The notes: generated by a model from the letters alone, not told the origin. A DNA stretch of 64,000 bases from Trichomonas vaginalis G3 (GCF_026262505.1 NC_067205.1:23779585-23843584), one strand, 5' to 3'; numbered from the stretch's first letter, positions 21,239-32,799 are shown. Numbers and translations are program-made.

Positions 21239-22138
21239 TTATTTTGCTGGAACTTTTGAATCTATTATTCCCTGTATTTGTTCATGAAGTTGATTTTTAG
21301 CTGTTTCATCGAAATTAATAGACCGAATATATTCATTAATTGCATTCTTATAATCATCTGATTCTCAAATTTTCTTTTTCTGATTCCTTAACTAAATCAT
21401 AAGTTAAACCTCGTTGCTGATATAATGGTTTCTTAATTAAATCTTTGAATGCTTGAGATAAAGCACCTGATGCAATTCTTGCTACTATAATTGGTTGAAA
21501 TTGATGTTTAAGTTCATCTTTAACATTTGCGAAAACTGGATCAAATAAAGCAACTTTAAAGAATTTCTTAGCTGAAATTTCAGGTCTAATATTTGCATAT
21601 TGACCATCAAACTGGTTAGAATATCGTGGTAATCCATCCAGTCCCTCTTCAATAGCATTTAATTCTTCATTGAAATAAGAATATGGATTTATGACGGTAT
21701 GAATTAATTGGACCATTTTCACCTTCTCCAATGTATTGTTTAACAGCTTTTTCCATTTCATCAAATTGCATAGGATAACGTTCATTATATGCTTTACGTT
21801 TAGGATAATCAGATATAGTTAATTTATAACCATTTATGACTTTAATATTACCTTGACCATCAGTAACGAAAACTTCATTTATACCATCGGGTTTTCCATT
21901 TGGACCCGTAATGTCTGCTTCGTGTGCTTCCAAATTTGGACCATGACGTTTGGCATATGCTTGAGCTTCTGGTAATGTTAAAACGTTTCTCATTTGTTTA
22001 ACATCTTTTTGAAAGACCAGCAACAATATGAACTAATTCTTTCATTCCATCGGAACTTTCATAGTTCTATTATATGCACCCTTTTTGTTTGTCCCTTGTT
22101 TTAATGGAACCTGTAGAAGATTTGCTATTTCTGTCATG
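21239..22138 (-). CDS. Predicted virion-associated protein with Asp/Gly-rich loop (broken)
   Basis: Minus-strand gene of about 300 codons, starting with [15 protein letters not shown] just after an AT-rich leader. The central segment [20 protein letters not shown] followed by [18 protein letters not shown] is distinctive. An acidic N/D-G-rich loop followed by a VNGY-type strand recurs in structural proteins of Maverick-like and other DNA viruses, to my recollection. The second half is helical. It lies between the ATPase gene and small genes, all on the minus strand. Broken. Confidence 0.5.
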
Positions 22139-22177
22139 TTTAATTATAAATAAAAAATAAAAATTAATTATAAAAAG

Positions 22178-22996
22178 TTAATCAAATTTAACACTTCCTT
22201 TATTTAAATCAACTATTATTTTCCCATGTTCACCTAATTGCTGATATTGTGTGTAAAGTTCATTAATGCTCATTGGTAAATTCACTTGATAAAGCATAAC
22301 ATTCAACTGTTGACGACTAAACCCACTGAAAATGAAAAGTGTTGATAGATTTGATTTAATGTTTGTGCTTAATGCTTTGAAAATATTGAACAGCCATAAA
22401 GAATGAACACTGAATGTTCGACATTGAGTTAATAACTGATTAAAATATGATTTCTCATTTGTTATTAGTTTTGATTTACTGCATCATCTAGAAAAATGAG
22501 TGAATGCAAAAATTCTTTATCAAAATTTGAAATAGAAAGTGTTTCAAATAATTCATCCGTTGTTTATCAATAATTTTATCCTCTAATCCTTGCTTCTTGA
22601 TTGTAATATATAATTCTTATACATTAAAAAGTTTTTTAAATAATCTTCTGCTTCTTCTGTGATAAATAAATAATTGGAATTTTGATTAAATGCTTTAAAG
22701 ATTCAAATGTATCATCTGAAGGTGAACCTGAACGGTTGATATAAATTAACAATGTGAATAGGGGGAAGTGTTAGCAATAATGATAATTTGTTTTAATATC
22801 GTTAATGTTTACCTTTATTTTGTTTACCAATTGCTGCAGTGATTGAATTTAAGTAACATTCAGAATATGGAATTTTATTAATTTTTCCTTAGATAGAGCA
22901 TTTCTATTATCACTCAATGCTTCATTAATCATATCATCTACGTATGTATTATATACTCGCTAATTCTTCATAAGGGGTGGATGAATTTAAATCCAT
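22178..22996 (-). pseudogene. Packaging ATPase (A32/FtsK-HerA type) of outer Maverick, broken
   Basis: Starts MDLNSSTPYEELASIYNTY, 40 bp downstream of the capsid stop on the same strand. A Walker A-like AAIGKQNKGK and a Walker B-like HSLIFLDDA with about the right spacing identify it as a viral DNA-packaging ATPase. The inner element has a clearer copy at 26832. Its neighbours (capsid, virion proteins) match the morphogenesis block of Polintons. It is broken in several places. Confidence 0.6.
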
Positions 22997-23036
22997 TTAA
23001 TCAAAAATAAATTTATAATTTAAACATTTCTATTCA

Positions 23037-24261
23037 TCAATATTTCATCATATGAACTTCTATACTGTGGTGTGTACCTGTTGGATGATATTTCAAACCT
23101 TCATCCGGTGTCCATGTCCAATATGTAGTCCTAGTAAACCAAACTGAGGAGGATTTGTCACCTTTGAACAGTAAAGTGTCATTTTCACCCTGAATGATTG
23201 GATAAGCTTTCACTTGTACTGTAACTTGTGAGTTGAAAGTTTCTAATCCATCAAAGAATATACCCGCTCCATCACGTTGAACTGGAATAGTGCAAAAATG
23301 AAGTTTGGTCTTTCCATGTTCTAGCTAATGGCATGCCATCATCTGCATTCAATGGTCTAGTTAATGAGTCCTCGTATTCTTCCGTGCATTCATTCACTCC
23401 ATCTAAATCAGAAGCTTGAAGCATACGTGTAAAGAATATGTCACCCACCGTGGTCATCGCTTGATCGGGGAAGTTTCTGGAATCTATAGTGACTGAAGAC
23501 CTCGAAGCATTGGATTTTCTAAACTGTTCTTTGCATTGCATTCTTCGGAAATGTTAACACAACATCTGTAACATTATGAAGAGCGTATGAGAAATCTGAG
23601 CTAATACCTTCAGGAGTGATGCAACCTCCATTTAGTGAACGAACGTCAATATGTTGAGCTGGAATCATGAATGGATCTTCCTTACTGAATAAACGTGGTA
23701 TTGCTTTAACTGATTCTTCAATTAAACCATATCCTGGTGTAATACATTTATCCTCTAAAACTTCCATCTTTGTGCATGAAATAATAACGTCATCAACTGT
23801 TGCGTCAGCAGATGTAGCGGCTAAGCTTGTAATTAATTTGGCAGAAAGTCCGATTTGTTGGAATTTGCGATCATATTTATAAACATGATTCATAATCTTT
23901 TCATAATTTTCATCAGTTATCTTTTCATAAACGTAATTTTGTAAATCAGCAACTCTTAACGGGTCAACCTGACAAAATACTAAAGTATCCCTGAAAACAT
24001 AATATTTAAGAATGATATCACCAAATGATTTAGGATAATCATCGAACGCCTGAAATGCTAACAAATCATTTACCGGAATAATCATATCAAAAGTGATATC
24101 AACTTCTTTATTCGCGTTCTTGAAAACTTCTGAAGGGTCAATATATTTACCACATACTGAGTTATCATATTTTTGAACATTATTATATAACGAATGAACA
24201 AACTTTTTAACTTTCCTTTCTGATTTCGGTTTATATGTTGCAAATGCAAAAGATTCACGGG
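23037..24261 (-). pseudogene. Major capsid gene of outer Maverick, downstream portion
   Basis: Minus-strand coding DNA that ends IEVHMMKY and stops at 23037. Features include FDMIIPVNDLLAFQAFDDYP, VDPLRVADLQNYVYEK and VWFTRTTYWTWTPDEG, beta-rich and typical of a double jelly-roll capsid protein. The piece is bounded by the target duplication CACGGG of the inner Maverick. The upstream portion of the same gene lies beyond that element at 46957-47356. Its sequence differs greatly from the capsid protein of the inner element, so two capsid lineages are present. Confidence 0.65.
24256..24261 (+). repeat. Left 6-bp target duplication (CACGGG) of inner Maverick
   Basis: CACGGG precedes the inner left inverted repeat and is repeated directly after the inner right inverted repeat at 46957-46962. 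Both flanks are capsid-gene sequence of the outer element, which proves insertion of one element into the other. Confidence 0.9.
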
Positions 24262-24395
24262 AGTTAGTATCCCTAAGTCGTGTACTGTGGCACTGCGCGC
24301 CTCCGTACACCACTTAGCGGTTTTGACACTTTACGAAACTGGTAACGTATATTTTACAACACAAACACAAACACCAACTTAACCTTAAATATTTA
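24262..24395 (+). repeat. Left terminal inverted repeat of inner Maverick
   Basis: About 134 bp, inverted match to 46822-46956. The first 23 bp and the inner 65 bp (ACGTATATTTTACAACACA and ACACCAACTTAACCTTAAA) match almost exactly, while a stretch of about 15-20 bp in between differs. It begins with AG, as the outer element does. Confidence 0.9.
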
Positions 24396-24518
24396 CAAAA
24401 CTATCTGACACATAAACGACTTCACTAACGAACTCACTAACGAATTCACTACCGTCCTCACTAAATAAAAAATAACCTTATTTTTATTTTTTTAAATTTT
24501 TTATTTCATTACAAAGAC

Positions 24519-24953
24519 ATGTCCGACTACATTTACTATGACTCTTTCCCAGAACGTTTCCGTGAACTATTCAAAACTCAAGTAAAACTGAGAAACATGC
24601 ATTTTAACAAAGACAGACCCATTGACGATGAAAGAAACCCTGAATATATTACAATCCCTTATGACGCAAAGTTCATTGCATACATTCCTTATGGTCGCAG
24701 AGGAACGAAAACTATTTCAACAAAGAACAAAAATTATTTCTGGAGCGATGAAGAAAATTGCCTTATCTACATAAATGCATACTTAAATAAAGCTACATAT
24801 TGTACAAAAGAAGGTTGGACTGGATTTGAGCTCTACATATACGACGACGATGGAAACAGACGCTGTGTATACCCATACGATAATATGTACCATTGTTTTC
24901 ATCAAGCATTAAACGAATACATAGTCAGTAAGGGTCTCATTCCTGTTGAGTAG
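24519..24953 (+). CDS. Unknown 144-residue protein, first gene of inner Maverick
   Basis: Whole open frame, MSDYIYYDSFPERFRELFK to GLIPVE, preceded by the TTTTTATTTTTTTAAATTTT-type leader. It is rich in Tyr and Asp/Glu (YIYDDDGNR, YPYDNMYHCFHQ), with no obvious membrane or nuclease motif. It is separated by about 125 bp and stands alone on the plus strand facing the minus-strand virion block. Terminal-adjacent position could mean an early or regulatory gene, but this is inference. Confidence 0.6.
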   Translation: MSDYIYYDSFPERFRELFKTQVKLRNMHFNKDRPIDDERNPEYITIPYDAKFIAYIPYGRRGTKTISTKNKNYFWSDEENCLIYINAYLNKATYCTKEGWTGFELYIYDDDGNRRCVYPYDNMYHCFHQALNEYIVSKGLIPVE

Positions 24954-25030
24954 ATATGTTATATTTTTGTTCTGTCATTTATATAAAAATAAACTTAAAA
25001 ATAAAATAAAAATAAACGTTGTCAGAGGTG

Positions 25031-25098
25031 AAAAAATAATGTTTATGTTAGAATGTTAGATCTAACACGTTTTCTAACACGTTTTCTAACCTGTTGAA
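25031..25098 (-). terminator. Downstream cassette, GTTAGA type
   Basis: On the minus strand: three GTTAGAAAACRT-like half-sites at 12-bp steps, the palindrome GTTAGATCTAAC, ATTCTAACATAAA, then an A/T box. It lies just past the end of the minus-strand gene at 25100-25625. The same design recurs with GGTGA half-sites elsewhere in this element and in multiple copies at 57600-58550. Terminator, processing site or operator are all possible. Confidence 0.5.
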
Positions 25099-25099
25099 T

Positions 25100-25625
25100 T
25101 CATTGCTTTATAACTCTCTTCCTTGGTTTCTTTTTAGTTGCTTTCTTTACGTCCGTCTCCAACTTGACTATCTTTCTTCTTCGTCCGTAATGATACCAAT
25201 TACTTCCACCAGTCAATGGGTCAAATGGTCTTTCGTAAGGGTTTCCATACATTCCATAGGCCATATGGATAAACTGCTGGTGGAGAAGAAACATTTTCTT
25301 TAGTTCCATCGACTCTATTTAAATGCATTGTTTCACCTTTCATCTGGTCATTAAAGTCTTTTGCGTGTTTTGCAAACTCATCGTCCTTTCCTAAAGCATT
25401 TTCTGACTCAGTCGCAACCAAATTGGATGCTTTATTTATGAGCCCTATTTTATTTAATCTTAACTTCTTTGCAACCCAGCCTCCAATCTTCCCTTTATTT
25501 GCATCTAATGTCTTCGAAACCCTTCCTCCACTCATTTTATTTACTGCGTCATAAGCTCCAAGTGCTTTTGCTCCAAATGCTAATGCTTTTGTTCCCATTG
25601 CGCCTAAAGCTGCCCAAGCTACCAT
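25100..25625 (-). CDS. Small Ala/Gly-rich virion-type protein, broken
   Basis: Starts MVAWAALGAMGTKALAFGAK, an amphipathic, alanine-rich helix, then a basic middle (GGWVAKKLRLNKIGLINKA) and a Lys/Arg-rich tail (KKATKKKPRKR). A membrane-active N-terminus with a basic tail recalls adenovirus-type minor core or lytic proteins, which other Maverick-like viruses also carry. It heads a minus-strand run facing the capsid-type genes. It looks broken once. Function is inferred from composition only. Confidence 0.5.
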
Positions 25626-25652
25626 TTACACCATATTAAAATCATCTCTCTT

Positions 25653-25850
25653 TCATATTATCTCATAAAAGTTCTCGTTACTGGAGAAAGTCAATGAAAC
25701 ATAAGCGTTCTCACGGGCTTCGCCCTCACCGCTTTGCCGTCTATCTAACTTCTTTCTTATATCATCTATACGCTTCAAAATGTCTGGACAATTGCTAACA
25801 TCTTCTACAACAGTTATTTCATCATGAATGACCTTCAAGAACAAGCTCAT
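25653..25850 (-). CDS. Small 65-residue protein (unknown)
   Basis: MSLFLKVIHDEITVVEDVSN followed by a short helical stretch ILKRIDDIRKKLDRR. The frame contains the GC-rich hairpin GGGC-TTC-GCCC (25715-25725) in the codons for GEGEAR, in the style of a palindromic insertion into a coding region. It starts a few bases from the end of the upstream virion-type gene, on the same strand. Confidence 0.4.
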   Translation of the reverse strand: MSLFLKVIHDEITVVEDVSNCPDILKRIDDIRKKLDRRQSGEGEARENAYVSLTFSSNENFYEII

Positions 25851-25853
25851 TTA

Positions 25854-26780
25854 ATATGCAATTAAAATCATTCAATAATGAGTCCATCCTTTCCATCTTT
25901 GGTAGCACAACATCTTTCATTGAAGAAGGTTCGACAAGTCTTATGTTAAACTTACTGACAAAGTTTGTTATACTATAATGCTTCGGCGGCGAATACATGT
26001 AGTTTGAAAGACATAATATAGATTCTTCAGCAATTCACTTATACTGGATTTTATAACAATGTTCTCACGAGACCAAATACCACCAATTGACAATCTTGTA
26101 AGCAATCCTGCTGAACCTTCACTGTAAACGTCGATGGTAACATTCCACGAAGGTCATCTATTGACATCTTTGAGTCACTGAATTTAAATATTTTCTTAAA
26201 GCAATCGTCATTATCTAACCATGCAATAGCTTTGAAGTTTTCATTCGAATATACATCTGCTTCATTAAATGTAAAACCTGACTTCTTTGCAGAGATGACT
26301 TTAAAATCTATTGAGTTTGTTTCAAAATTATATGCTATGGTAACTTCTGAAGGTAATGGATGCCCTTCCGCAGTCAGTTGTTCTCTCACTACCGTTTGAA
26401 GCTTTGTGTTAAAAACTTTCATGTCATCTCCTGTGTCTAAGGTTCACATACACAGCAACAGGGAAACTATCTTGCTTCTTTGTTTCATCATTATACCTCA
26501 AAACATTAAAGTTCTTCAATAATATTGTTCTTCCTGCTGGAATACTTCGAACCTGTCTGATTTCAATAGCTTTCTCACCTCCTACATACTCTACCCAGTG
26601 TCTTGGATATTCATAAGTATACTGACTTTCTTGAATTTTGGTTGGTTTCATCATAACGTGTTCATAGTATATCTTTATACTCTTGTCAGTTAGACTCGGT
26701 GCTATGTTCTGAATATTTCTGACTTGCATTTTTAATGGAGATAAAATGAAGCATTTAATACATGACGTAGATGAAGACAT
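25854..26780 (-). CDS. Predicted minor capsid / vertex-like protein, broken
   Basis: Minus-strand gene of roughly 300 codons. YPRHWVEYVGGEKAIEIRQV, RTILLKNFNVLRYND and FPVAVYVNLRHRR are strand-rich. The middle has YNFETNSIDFKVISAKKSGF, and the end KHYSITNFVSKFNIRLVEPS. The motif of a hydrophobic pair before EKAIEIR resembles the INEEKYIGITSMY segment of the protein at 42303-43136, so both may be single jelly-roll vertex or minor capsid proteins. It diverges from the packaging ATPase gene. Broken. The call rests on pattern, not on a detected domain. Confidence 0.4.
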
Positions 26781-26831
26781 GAATGAAACAGAAAACTTAA
26801 CTTTCTCTCATTCTTCCTTTCAGCAAGGACT

Positions 26832-27558
26832 ATGAGTTCTGTTCAAATGGTGTGTATTTCTATTGTGGAAAGATGGGTTCAGGTAAGACATTTAACCTCA
26901 TTCGTCATATACTCATAACAGAGCGTTTAGGAAATGACTCATATTATGACCAAATCATTATATCAGCAACTTCAGACTCTATGGACTCAACAGCGAAAAC
27001 ATTTATGTCAAAAGTTCAAGCCTCTGTCGTTAAAGTTCCAGACAGTGAACTCATTGAATTTCTTCAACGTTACATTCGACGTAAGAGGAAATATTATGCC
27101 ATCGTTGAATTTATACAGTCAGGAATGCAAAAGACTTCTGAGAAGATGGAAAGAATTATTGACAAACACCACTTACGTCAGTACTCAGGAGTTTACGATA
27201 TGAAACGACTGACAAACTACATTCTATCAAAACTTTCAAATACCCCTTCAAAAAGTATCCTTCAAACACTCTGCTCGTTTGCGACGACTTCGCCGGAAAA
27301 GGTTTAGTGTCAAAGCTGACTCACCATTAGCTAACATCATACTAAAGTCAGACATTACCATTTAACTGTAGCAATACTTATGCAAACATGGCGTTTCTTG
27401 CTTTAAACATAAAACGTCTCATAACTGACTTCGTTATCTTTCAAGGTTTCTCACGTTATGATATTGAACTCATTTGGAAACAGTCAGGTATAACATTACC
27501 TTTTGAAGAAATTTGGGAAGCATATATAGTCTCTCATCTCTCCTCGTTCATACCTTGA
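26832..27558 (+). CDS. Packaging ATPase (A32/FtsK-HerA type) of inner Maverick, broken
   Basis: Walker A YFYCGKMGSGKTFNLIRHIL stands near the start. QIIISATSDSMD follows, and a Walker B-like TLLVCDDFAG lies about 140 codons later, then DFVIFQGFSRYDIELIW. This is the layout of poxvirus A32-like ATPases that pump DNA into capsids, as in Polintons, adenoviruses and virophages. It is transcribed divergently from the minor capsid-type gene at 25854-26780. The leader is short and pyrimidine-rich (CATTCTTCCTTTCAG). The gene is broken. Confidence 0.75.
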
Positions 27559-27565
27559 GATTCAT

Positions 27566-28018
27566 ATCATGACTAATACCATTAAAGTCAAAAATATTCC
27601 ATGGGAACGACCAACATTGTTTTAAAGTTTAACCTTCAATTGACTGATGGTAAACAAATTCCATGCATCTCTGTCGCCATTTCTGTTAATATTTTTGCTG
27701 TCATTCATATCATCCACTTCCCATCCGTTAGCTTTTGAGGATATGCGTTAGAATAGCTGTTCTTAAATGAAGGCTTTTCACTTTGAGAGCATAAACTCTA
27801 TAACTTTCTGCATACTTTATGTTTGAACCTCCTGAGCCATCATTGACATAAATTTTTATAGGCTTCCACCCTTTGTTCATGTTCTGCTTCTTCCCTTAGC
27901 TCTTTTGTTCAGTAGTTCTACATCTTTATACACAGCACCTGTCTCAGTGAATTCAACAATATTTTCATTCGTTAGCTTTACATTCAAACCCTTGTCGAGT
28001 ATATTGTTCATTTCATAC
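27566..28018 (-). pseudogene. Broken minus-strand gene (unknown)
   Basis: Begins MYEMNNILDKGLNVKLTNEN, followed by a charged EELREEAEHEQRVEAYKN-type stretch and KPIKIYVNDGSGGSNIKYAE. It is divergent from the gene at 28046, with about 25 bp between them, so the two share a promoter region. Broken in several places. Possibly a further small virion protein. Confidence 0.35.
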
Positions 28019-28045
28019 ATATAAAAGGTTTTTATTCTATATGAA

Positions 28046-28660
28046 ATGAGAAGCAAATCCATCTTAGCTGGTGCCGTTAATGTTCCAATTGAACCAACAT
28101 CAAATGTTGACTCACGAACGACAAACAATATTGTCATAAAGAACTATAGTTCAGAGTGTTTGAAAGAAAAAGAACCAGAACTGAAATCCGTGAATTTAAA
28201 CTCAGCTTCAAACGCTAACGCTACATCAGATGTTAAGTTAGAGTATCCACCACTGGACCAAATTCTTTCAAGAGAAGCCAACGACAACCCTTACACAAAT
28301 GTTCAAACAAATCCTTCAGATAACGTAGACCATTACCTTCTTCAGTTATACCAAACAATTTTACTCAAAGACGATAAGAAGCTTTTGACAAATCTTATAA
28401 GCAAGAACCAAATAATTCTAACAAAGGAGGACCTTGAAAATGTTATCTCACGAATAACAGGGAAACAATGTGTCATTGACTATCTCGACCCTGAAATCGA
28501 ATGCTGTGGTCAAACTCCACTATTCATGAAAATAGGTAACATCCGCATCATTGAAACACCAGGAACTACAGGAGTTGAGTTTAAGTATAAATATTCGAAC
28601 GAGTATACAAAACTATCTACTGACTATAAGCTTTGTTTGAAATATGTTTTAGTAAATTAA
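28046..28660 (+). CDS. Unknown 204-residue protein
   Basis: Whole open frame, MRSKSILAGAVNVPIEPTSN to LCLKYVLVN. Low-complexity Ser/Asn/Val N-terminus (NIVIKNYSSEC, NLNSASNANATSDVKLE), then a helical middle (LLQLYQTILLKDDKKLLTNL) and a strand-rich end (IGNIRIIETPGTTGVEFKYK). Its opening resembles in style the gene that starts at 63841 in the third element (MSFPKNRSVSVSKGLMAMAD, then VVVNVKERD). Both stand just after a divergent minus-strand gene. A virion or scaffold role is possible. Confidence 0.5.
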   Translation: MRSKSILAGAVNVPIEPTSNVDSRTTNNIVIKNYSSECLKEKEPELKSVNLNSASNANATSDVKLEYPPLDQILSREANDNPYTNVQTNPSDNVDHYLLQLYQTILLKDDKKLLTNLISKNQIILTKEDLENVISRITGKQCVIDYLDPEIECCGQTPLFMKIGNIRIIETPGTTGVEFKYKYSNEYTKLSTDYKLCLKYVLVN

Positions 28661-28879
28661 AGCAGTCAGGAGGGCTCTTTGAGGCCCATCTTGGCGCTTT
28701 GCGCCGTCAGTCAAAAAAAAATTTCAAGTTAGCAATTTGTAATATCTATCCAAAACTTTTTCAACAGTATCGAACTCATCTTCATAATGCAAACCTAATC
28801 TTATTGACTTGGTGCAGTTTTCACTAACACAATATTTTTCTGTTCTCATTGACTGACATAACTAACTCATTTGTTTCAT

Positions 28880-29695
28880 CAAACAGCAACAACAAAGTTC
28901 ATGACCTAATACATAACATTCATACTTTATATTTTTAGCTCTGAGTTCTCTTGTAAGCTGTTGCATTTAATATTTTCTAAAAAGTCAACTTCAACAGTCA
29001 TTCGCACTGGTGCCTTCAGTTCTACAGGCTCTCCTTGAAGTCAACAAGTCTGAATTGCATGTCTTTCAAATTATGAGGACTAATGCGAACCCATTTACCT
29101 AAATGAGTTGCTATGACAGGAACGTTTGGAATGAACATTGAATTGACTGCATAACAGAAGGATTTATATTCTACTGAACCTTTACTATTAACTCCTGAAA
29201 TGCCTGTGACATTAGCTATTTTGACTCAATGTATAAACAATTACCATAACATACGTATGGAAAGATTTCATCTCAATCGTTTTGTCAACACTTTTCAAAG
29301 GAAATGTCATATGGTATGCTCCTAAAAGAAGTTGAACTCTATGACTCATTCGTGTTATCTTGAACTCTTTCTTGCTACTGAACTTCAATGTTCCTCAGAA
29401 GAGAGTTCGACATCTATGTTGTCAATAGTTTCTTCATTTATGAGAGTATCTATGACTCCAGCAATTTTATCTATTCTATACTCTGCTCTGTTAGGAAATG
29501 TTATAAAACTTCTTTTGTCATCTATTTCAATCTCTATGAAATCTGTTTCATCTGTTATGACAAAAGTTGCGATAGTATTAAAGTCAACAACTCTGAAAGC
29601 AAGCGCTTCATTCTGAAGACCTAAGTTTGTTTGTAGCTTTACTGTCCGTATTCGTTTGGGTCTGTACTTTGCAAAAGAACAACATTTTATTCTCA
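28880..29695 (-). CDS. Virion-type beta-rich protein of inner Maverick, broken
   Basis: Starts MRIKCCSFAKYRPKRIRTVK, then NEALAFRVVDFNTIATFVIT, DETDFIEIEIDDKRSFITFP, and further on VTGISGVNSKGSVEYKSFCY and IPNVPVIATHLGKWVRISPH. Strand-rich and soluble, it fits a capsid-associated jelly-roll. It diverges from the collagen/fibre gene with only 7 bp between start codons, so the two are likely co-regulated. Broken. Confidence 0.4.
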
Positions 29696-29702
29696 TTAAA
29701 AT

Positions 29703-32700
29703 ATGACTATTGCTGCATATGCGTATGAAACAAATGAAGCAAGAAGAGCACATGAACTAGTAAACGAAAACTCAACTTTAACCATTGAAGGCAATGATTT
29801 AGTCATTGACGATGGAAAAACTAAAAAAGTCATTGATTTCGATACTTTTAACACTTATGACCCATTCATTACAACAAGCAAGGTTCCCATCATAAATGAT
29901 GGAACGGTGCAATATATAAATTCTACAGTAGATGCCTCATTAGTGAAAGTACTGAATGTTCTCATTGAATTGTTAAAGAGCTTTCGATTTGACGACAACA
30001 TTAAATGCCTAAAGAATTTAGTCATGAATGAGAAACAAATTCTCGGCGTTGCTGGTAGCAGTAATGATGTACACCTTATGACATTAGAATATTATAACGA
30101 ACATAAAGATGAACTGAAAGGAGAGAAGGGTGACACCGGACCTCAAGGACCTCAAGGAATACAAGGAATACAAGGAATACAAGGACCTCAAGGTGAAAAC
30201 GGTTTGGATGGAAAGGATGGAAAGGATGGAAAAACTGCTAAATCATGGATATGGGACCTTATAAATACTGGTTTAACAGCTGCTTCATATGGAGTTCTTC
30301 AATACCAAATCGGAAAGATATGGGCAGTACTTGGTGAAGAAGCTTTAGATGACGTTAAAAATGCTTTGAACTTCATTTCAAATGGTTCGGATACTATTAA
30401 AACTTTATCTGGTTGGATGCAAGAAACAAGGAGTCAAATAGATCTGTAAGACGTATAGCAAACAATGCACGTACGGGATTGGATACTTTACGAAAACACA
30501 AAATACACTAAAGGAAGCAAATGATATTCTTGGCTCAGTATCAGACATGCATGAAGATTGGCTTAAAGGTATTGACAAATCTTTAAAAAATCACAGTCAG
30601 TCTATTGCTGACTACAAGAAAAGTATAGATTTTTTACATAGTGCTATGGACGTACATGATGGAAGCATAAGGAACTTACTTAATGCTAACAATAACTTAC
30701 CAGGAACTATTAAAGCATTTATAAAGTCCTTTGTAAACCTGGTGCTCTAACATTTAGGTCTTTGAGAGCAAGAGCATTGAAGTCAAGAGATGCAGAAACT
30801 CCAACAGAACCTACAGAAGGAACTGAAACAACAGAAACTCCAGAAGAACCACCAAAACCAACAGCTAATGAAATATATGTTCGAATATTTTCCAAGGTAC
30901 TCTGTTCTCATTGCATACATTCAAGAAATACTTAAGAAAGCAGACTTGACTTTAGGAGATGATGAAAGTTCTGTATATCTTTCGTTCCAGTTTCAAATAG
31001 CAGAACTTTTGAGACAGATATGCTTAATGTATGACAACATCTCTGATTTCACAAGATATGATGACGACCATGACCCCGAACACGGTGAAGAAGAAGTTTT
31101 ACAAACATCCATTAAGACAGGAAAGGTTTTAACTCAAAGTCTCATTATTGACACCAAAGATGGCGAAGTGGACGTTCTTCAAGAGCTGAAGAAAAATACT
31201 TCTTCGGGAGGTGGTGGTAGGCATGAACTTGAAATAAATGAGATAGAAGAGAAATTAGCCGAAAAAGCAGATAAAGAACATAAACACAATATCTCCGATA
31301 TAAATGAACTTCAAGCTACATTAAATAGTAAAGCAGATAAAAATGAACTTGACGCAATGAACAAAGTTTTGAAATCTCATAAACACAACATCTCCGATAT
31401 AAATGAACTTCAAGCTACATTAAATAGTAAAGCGGACAAGAACCACGTTCATTATATAACTTCAGACGAACAGATTATAACGGACTACCATGGATATTTA
31501 ACACGAAGTGATGAAGCGAAGACAAAAAATGTTAATGAAAGAAGATATAAATACATTCGTGCTAAAGGTTATGACATAAGCTGTACTGTACAGTATGATG
31601 TAGCTAAAGCACCAGAAGCATTTGGTTATACCGGTGAAATTTATGCCTCTACTTTCAATGTTAAGGTGTATTAGTTGAACCAAGATTTACTTTGAGAGTT
31701 AAGGCAAAAATAACGTTTGAAGATGCTATTAAAAGTAAAGCTGACAAAGTTGAACTCGAAGCAATGAACAAAGTTTTGAAATCTCATAAACACAATATCT
31801 CCGATATAAATGAACTTCAAGCTACATTAGACAGTAAAGCTGACAAGAACCATACACATAAATCCTTCACTACTGTTAGAGCAGACGACATAATATTGAA
31901 CTATACCCTTGGTTCAAGTGCACCTTTAGAGAATCCAAGTACAAGCGTAAAAGATACACTAAACTCCTTAAATAACAAATGTATAAATATCAAAGGTCAT
32001 GTCAGAAACTTTGAAACATATGAACTACCAGCAATGTTAGATAAAAAACCAGACAAGAACCATACACATGATTTCTTCACAACTGTTGCTATAGAAAGTA
32101 TTGAAGGAACGGTTGAAGGAACTGGTGGGGATGCATTATATTGTAAACCTCCTAACTTTCCACAAGGTTTAACATCGGATGACGACATAACGACGATGAA
32201 AAACATTAGATGTAAAGATGTTTATGTCATGAAGGATGAACATAATATTAAATTCACTGCTCAAGATTTATATGACAAGAAAGCAGACAAAACAGAGCTT
32301 CAAACATTAAAGACTCAGATTCTTCAAACATTATATCCTATAGGCTCTATTTATACGTCAATGAACTCAACAAATCCAGCAACAGTTTTAGGTTTTGGTA
32401 CATGGCAGCAGATTGTAGACAAATTCTTATACTGTGCTAACTCTTCAAAGCAAACAGGAGGTTCGAAGAAAATTACTGAAGCAAACCTTCCACCGCACAC
32501 TCATACAGGAACTACAAACACAACAGGTAGTCATTCACATTCAATAACAAAAAGAGGTTATACAAATCTTGCAGCAGGTTCGGATAGACAGGGAATGCAT
32601 AGATATGATATTTCAAGTGACCCAGTAGATTCAAGCGCAGGTATTTTCTGTGGAACCGCAGGAAATCATGCCCATACTTTCACAACAAATCCAACAGGCT

Positions 32701-32759
32701 CGGGTGCAGATTACATGCCACCATTTGTGACTGTATTTGCATGGTACCGCGTTCAATGA
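29703..32759 (+). CDS. Giant collagen-like / phage tail-fibre-like protein, broken
   Basis: A locus of about 1000 codons. N-terminal 130 residues: MTIAAYAYETNEARRAHELV to LNVLIELLKSF. Then a collagen-like Gly-X-Y run (GDTGPQGPQGIQGIQGIQGP) at 30130-30235, helical stalk segments, and three repeats HKHNISDINELQATLNSKAD of the type found in bacteriophage tail fibres. A C-terminal tip has PIGSIYTSMNSTNPATVLGF, PPHTHTGTTNTTGSHSHS and MPPFVTVFAWYRVQ. A trimeric fibre for cell attachment is the natural reading. Broken at a few points. The tip DNA nearly equals 18248-18690 reversed in the outer element, a sign of recent exchange. Confidence 0.8.
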
Positions 32760-32799
32760 ACGCGCTTGAGCCTAGAATAAAATCTTTAACTTTACATAA

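Noticed and set aside
29703-32759. Bacterial or prophage contamination
   Set aside because: The phage-like fibre genes share AT-rich composition, leaders and cassettes with the neighbouring Maverick genes and lie between two confirmed inverted repeats with a target duplication.
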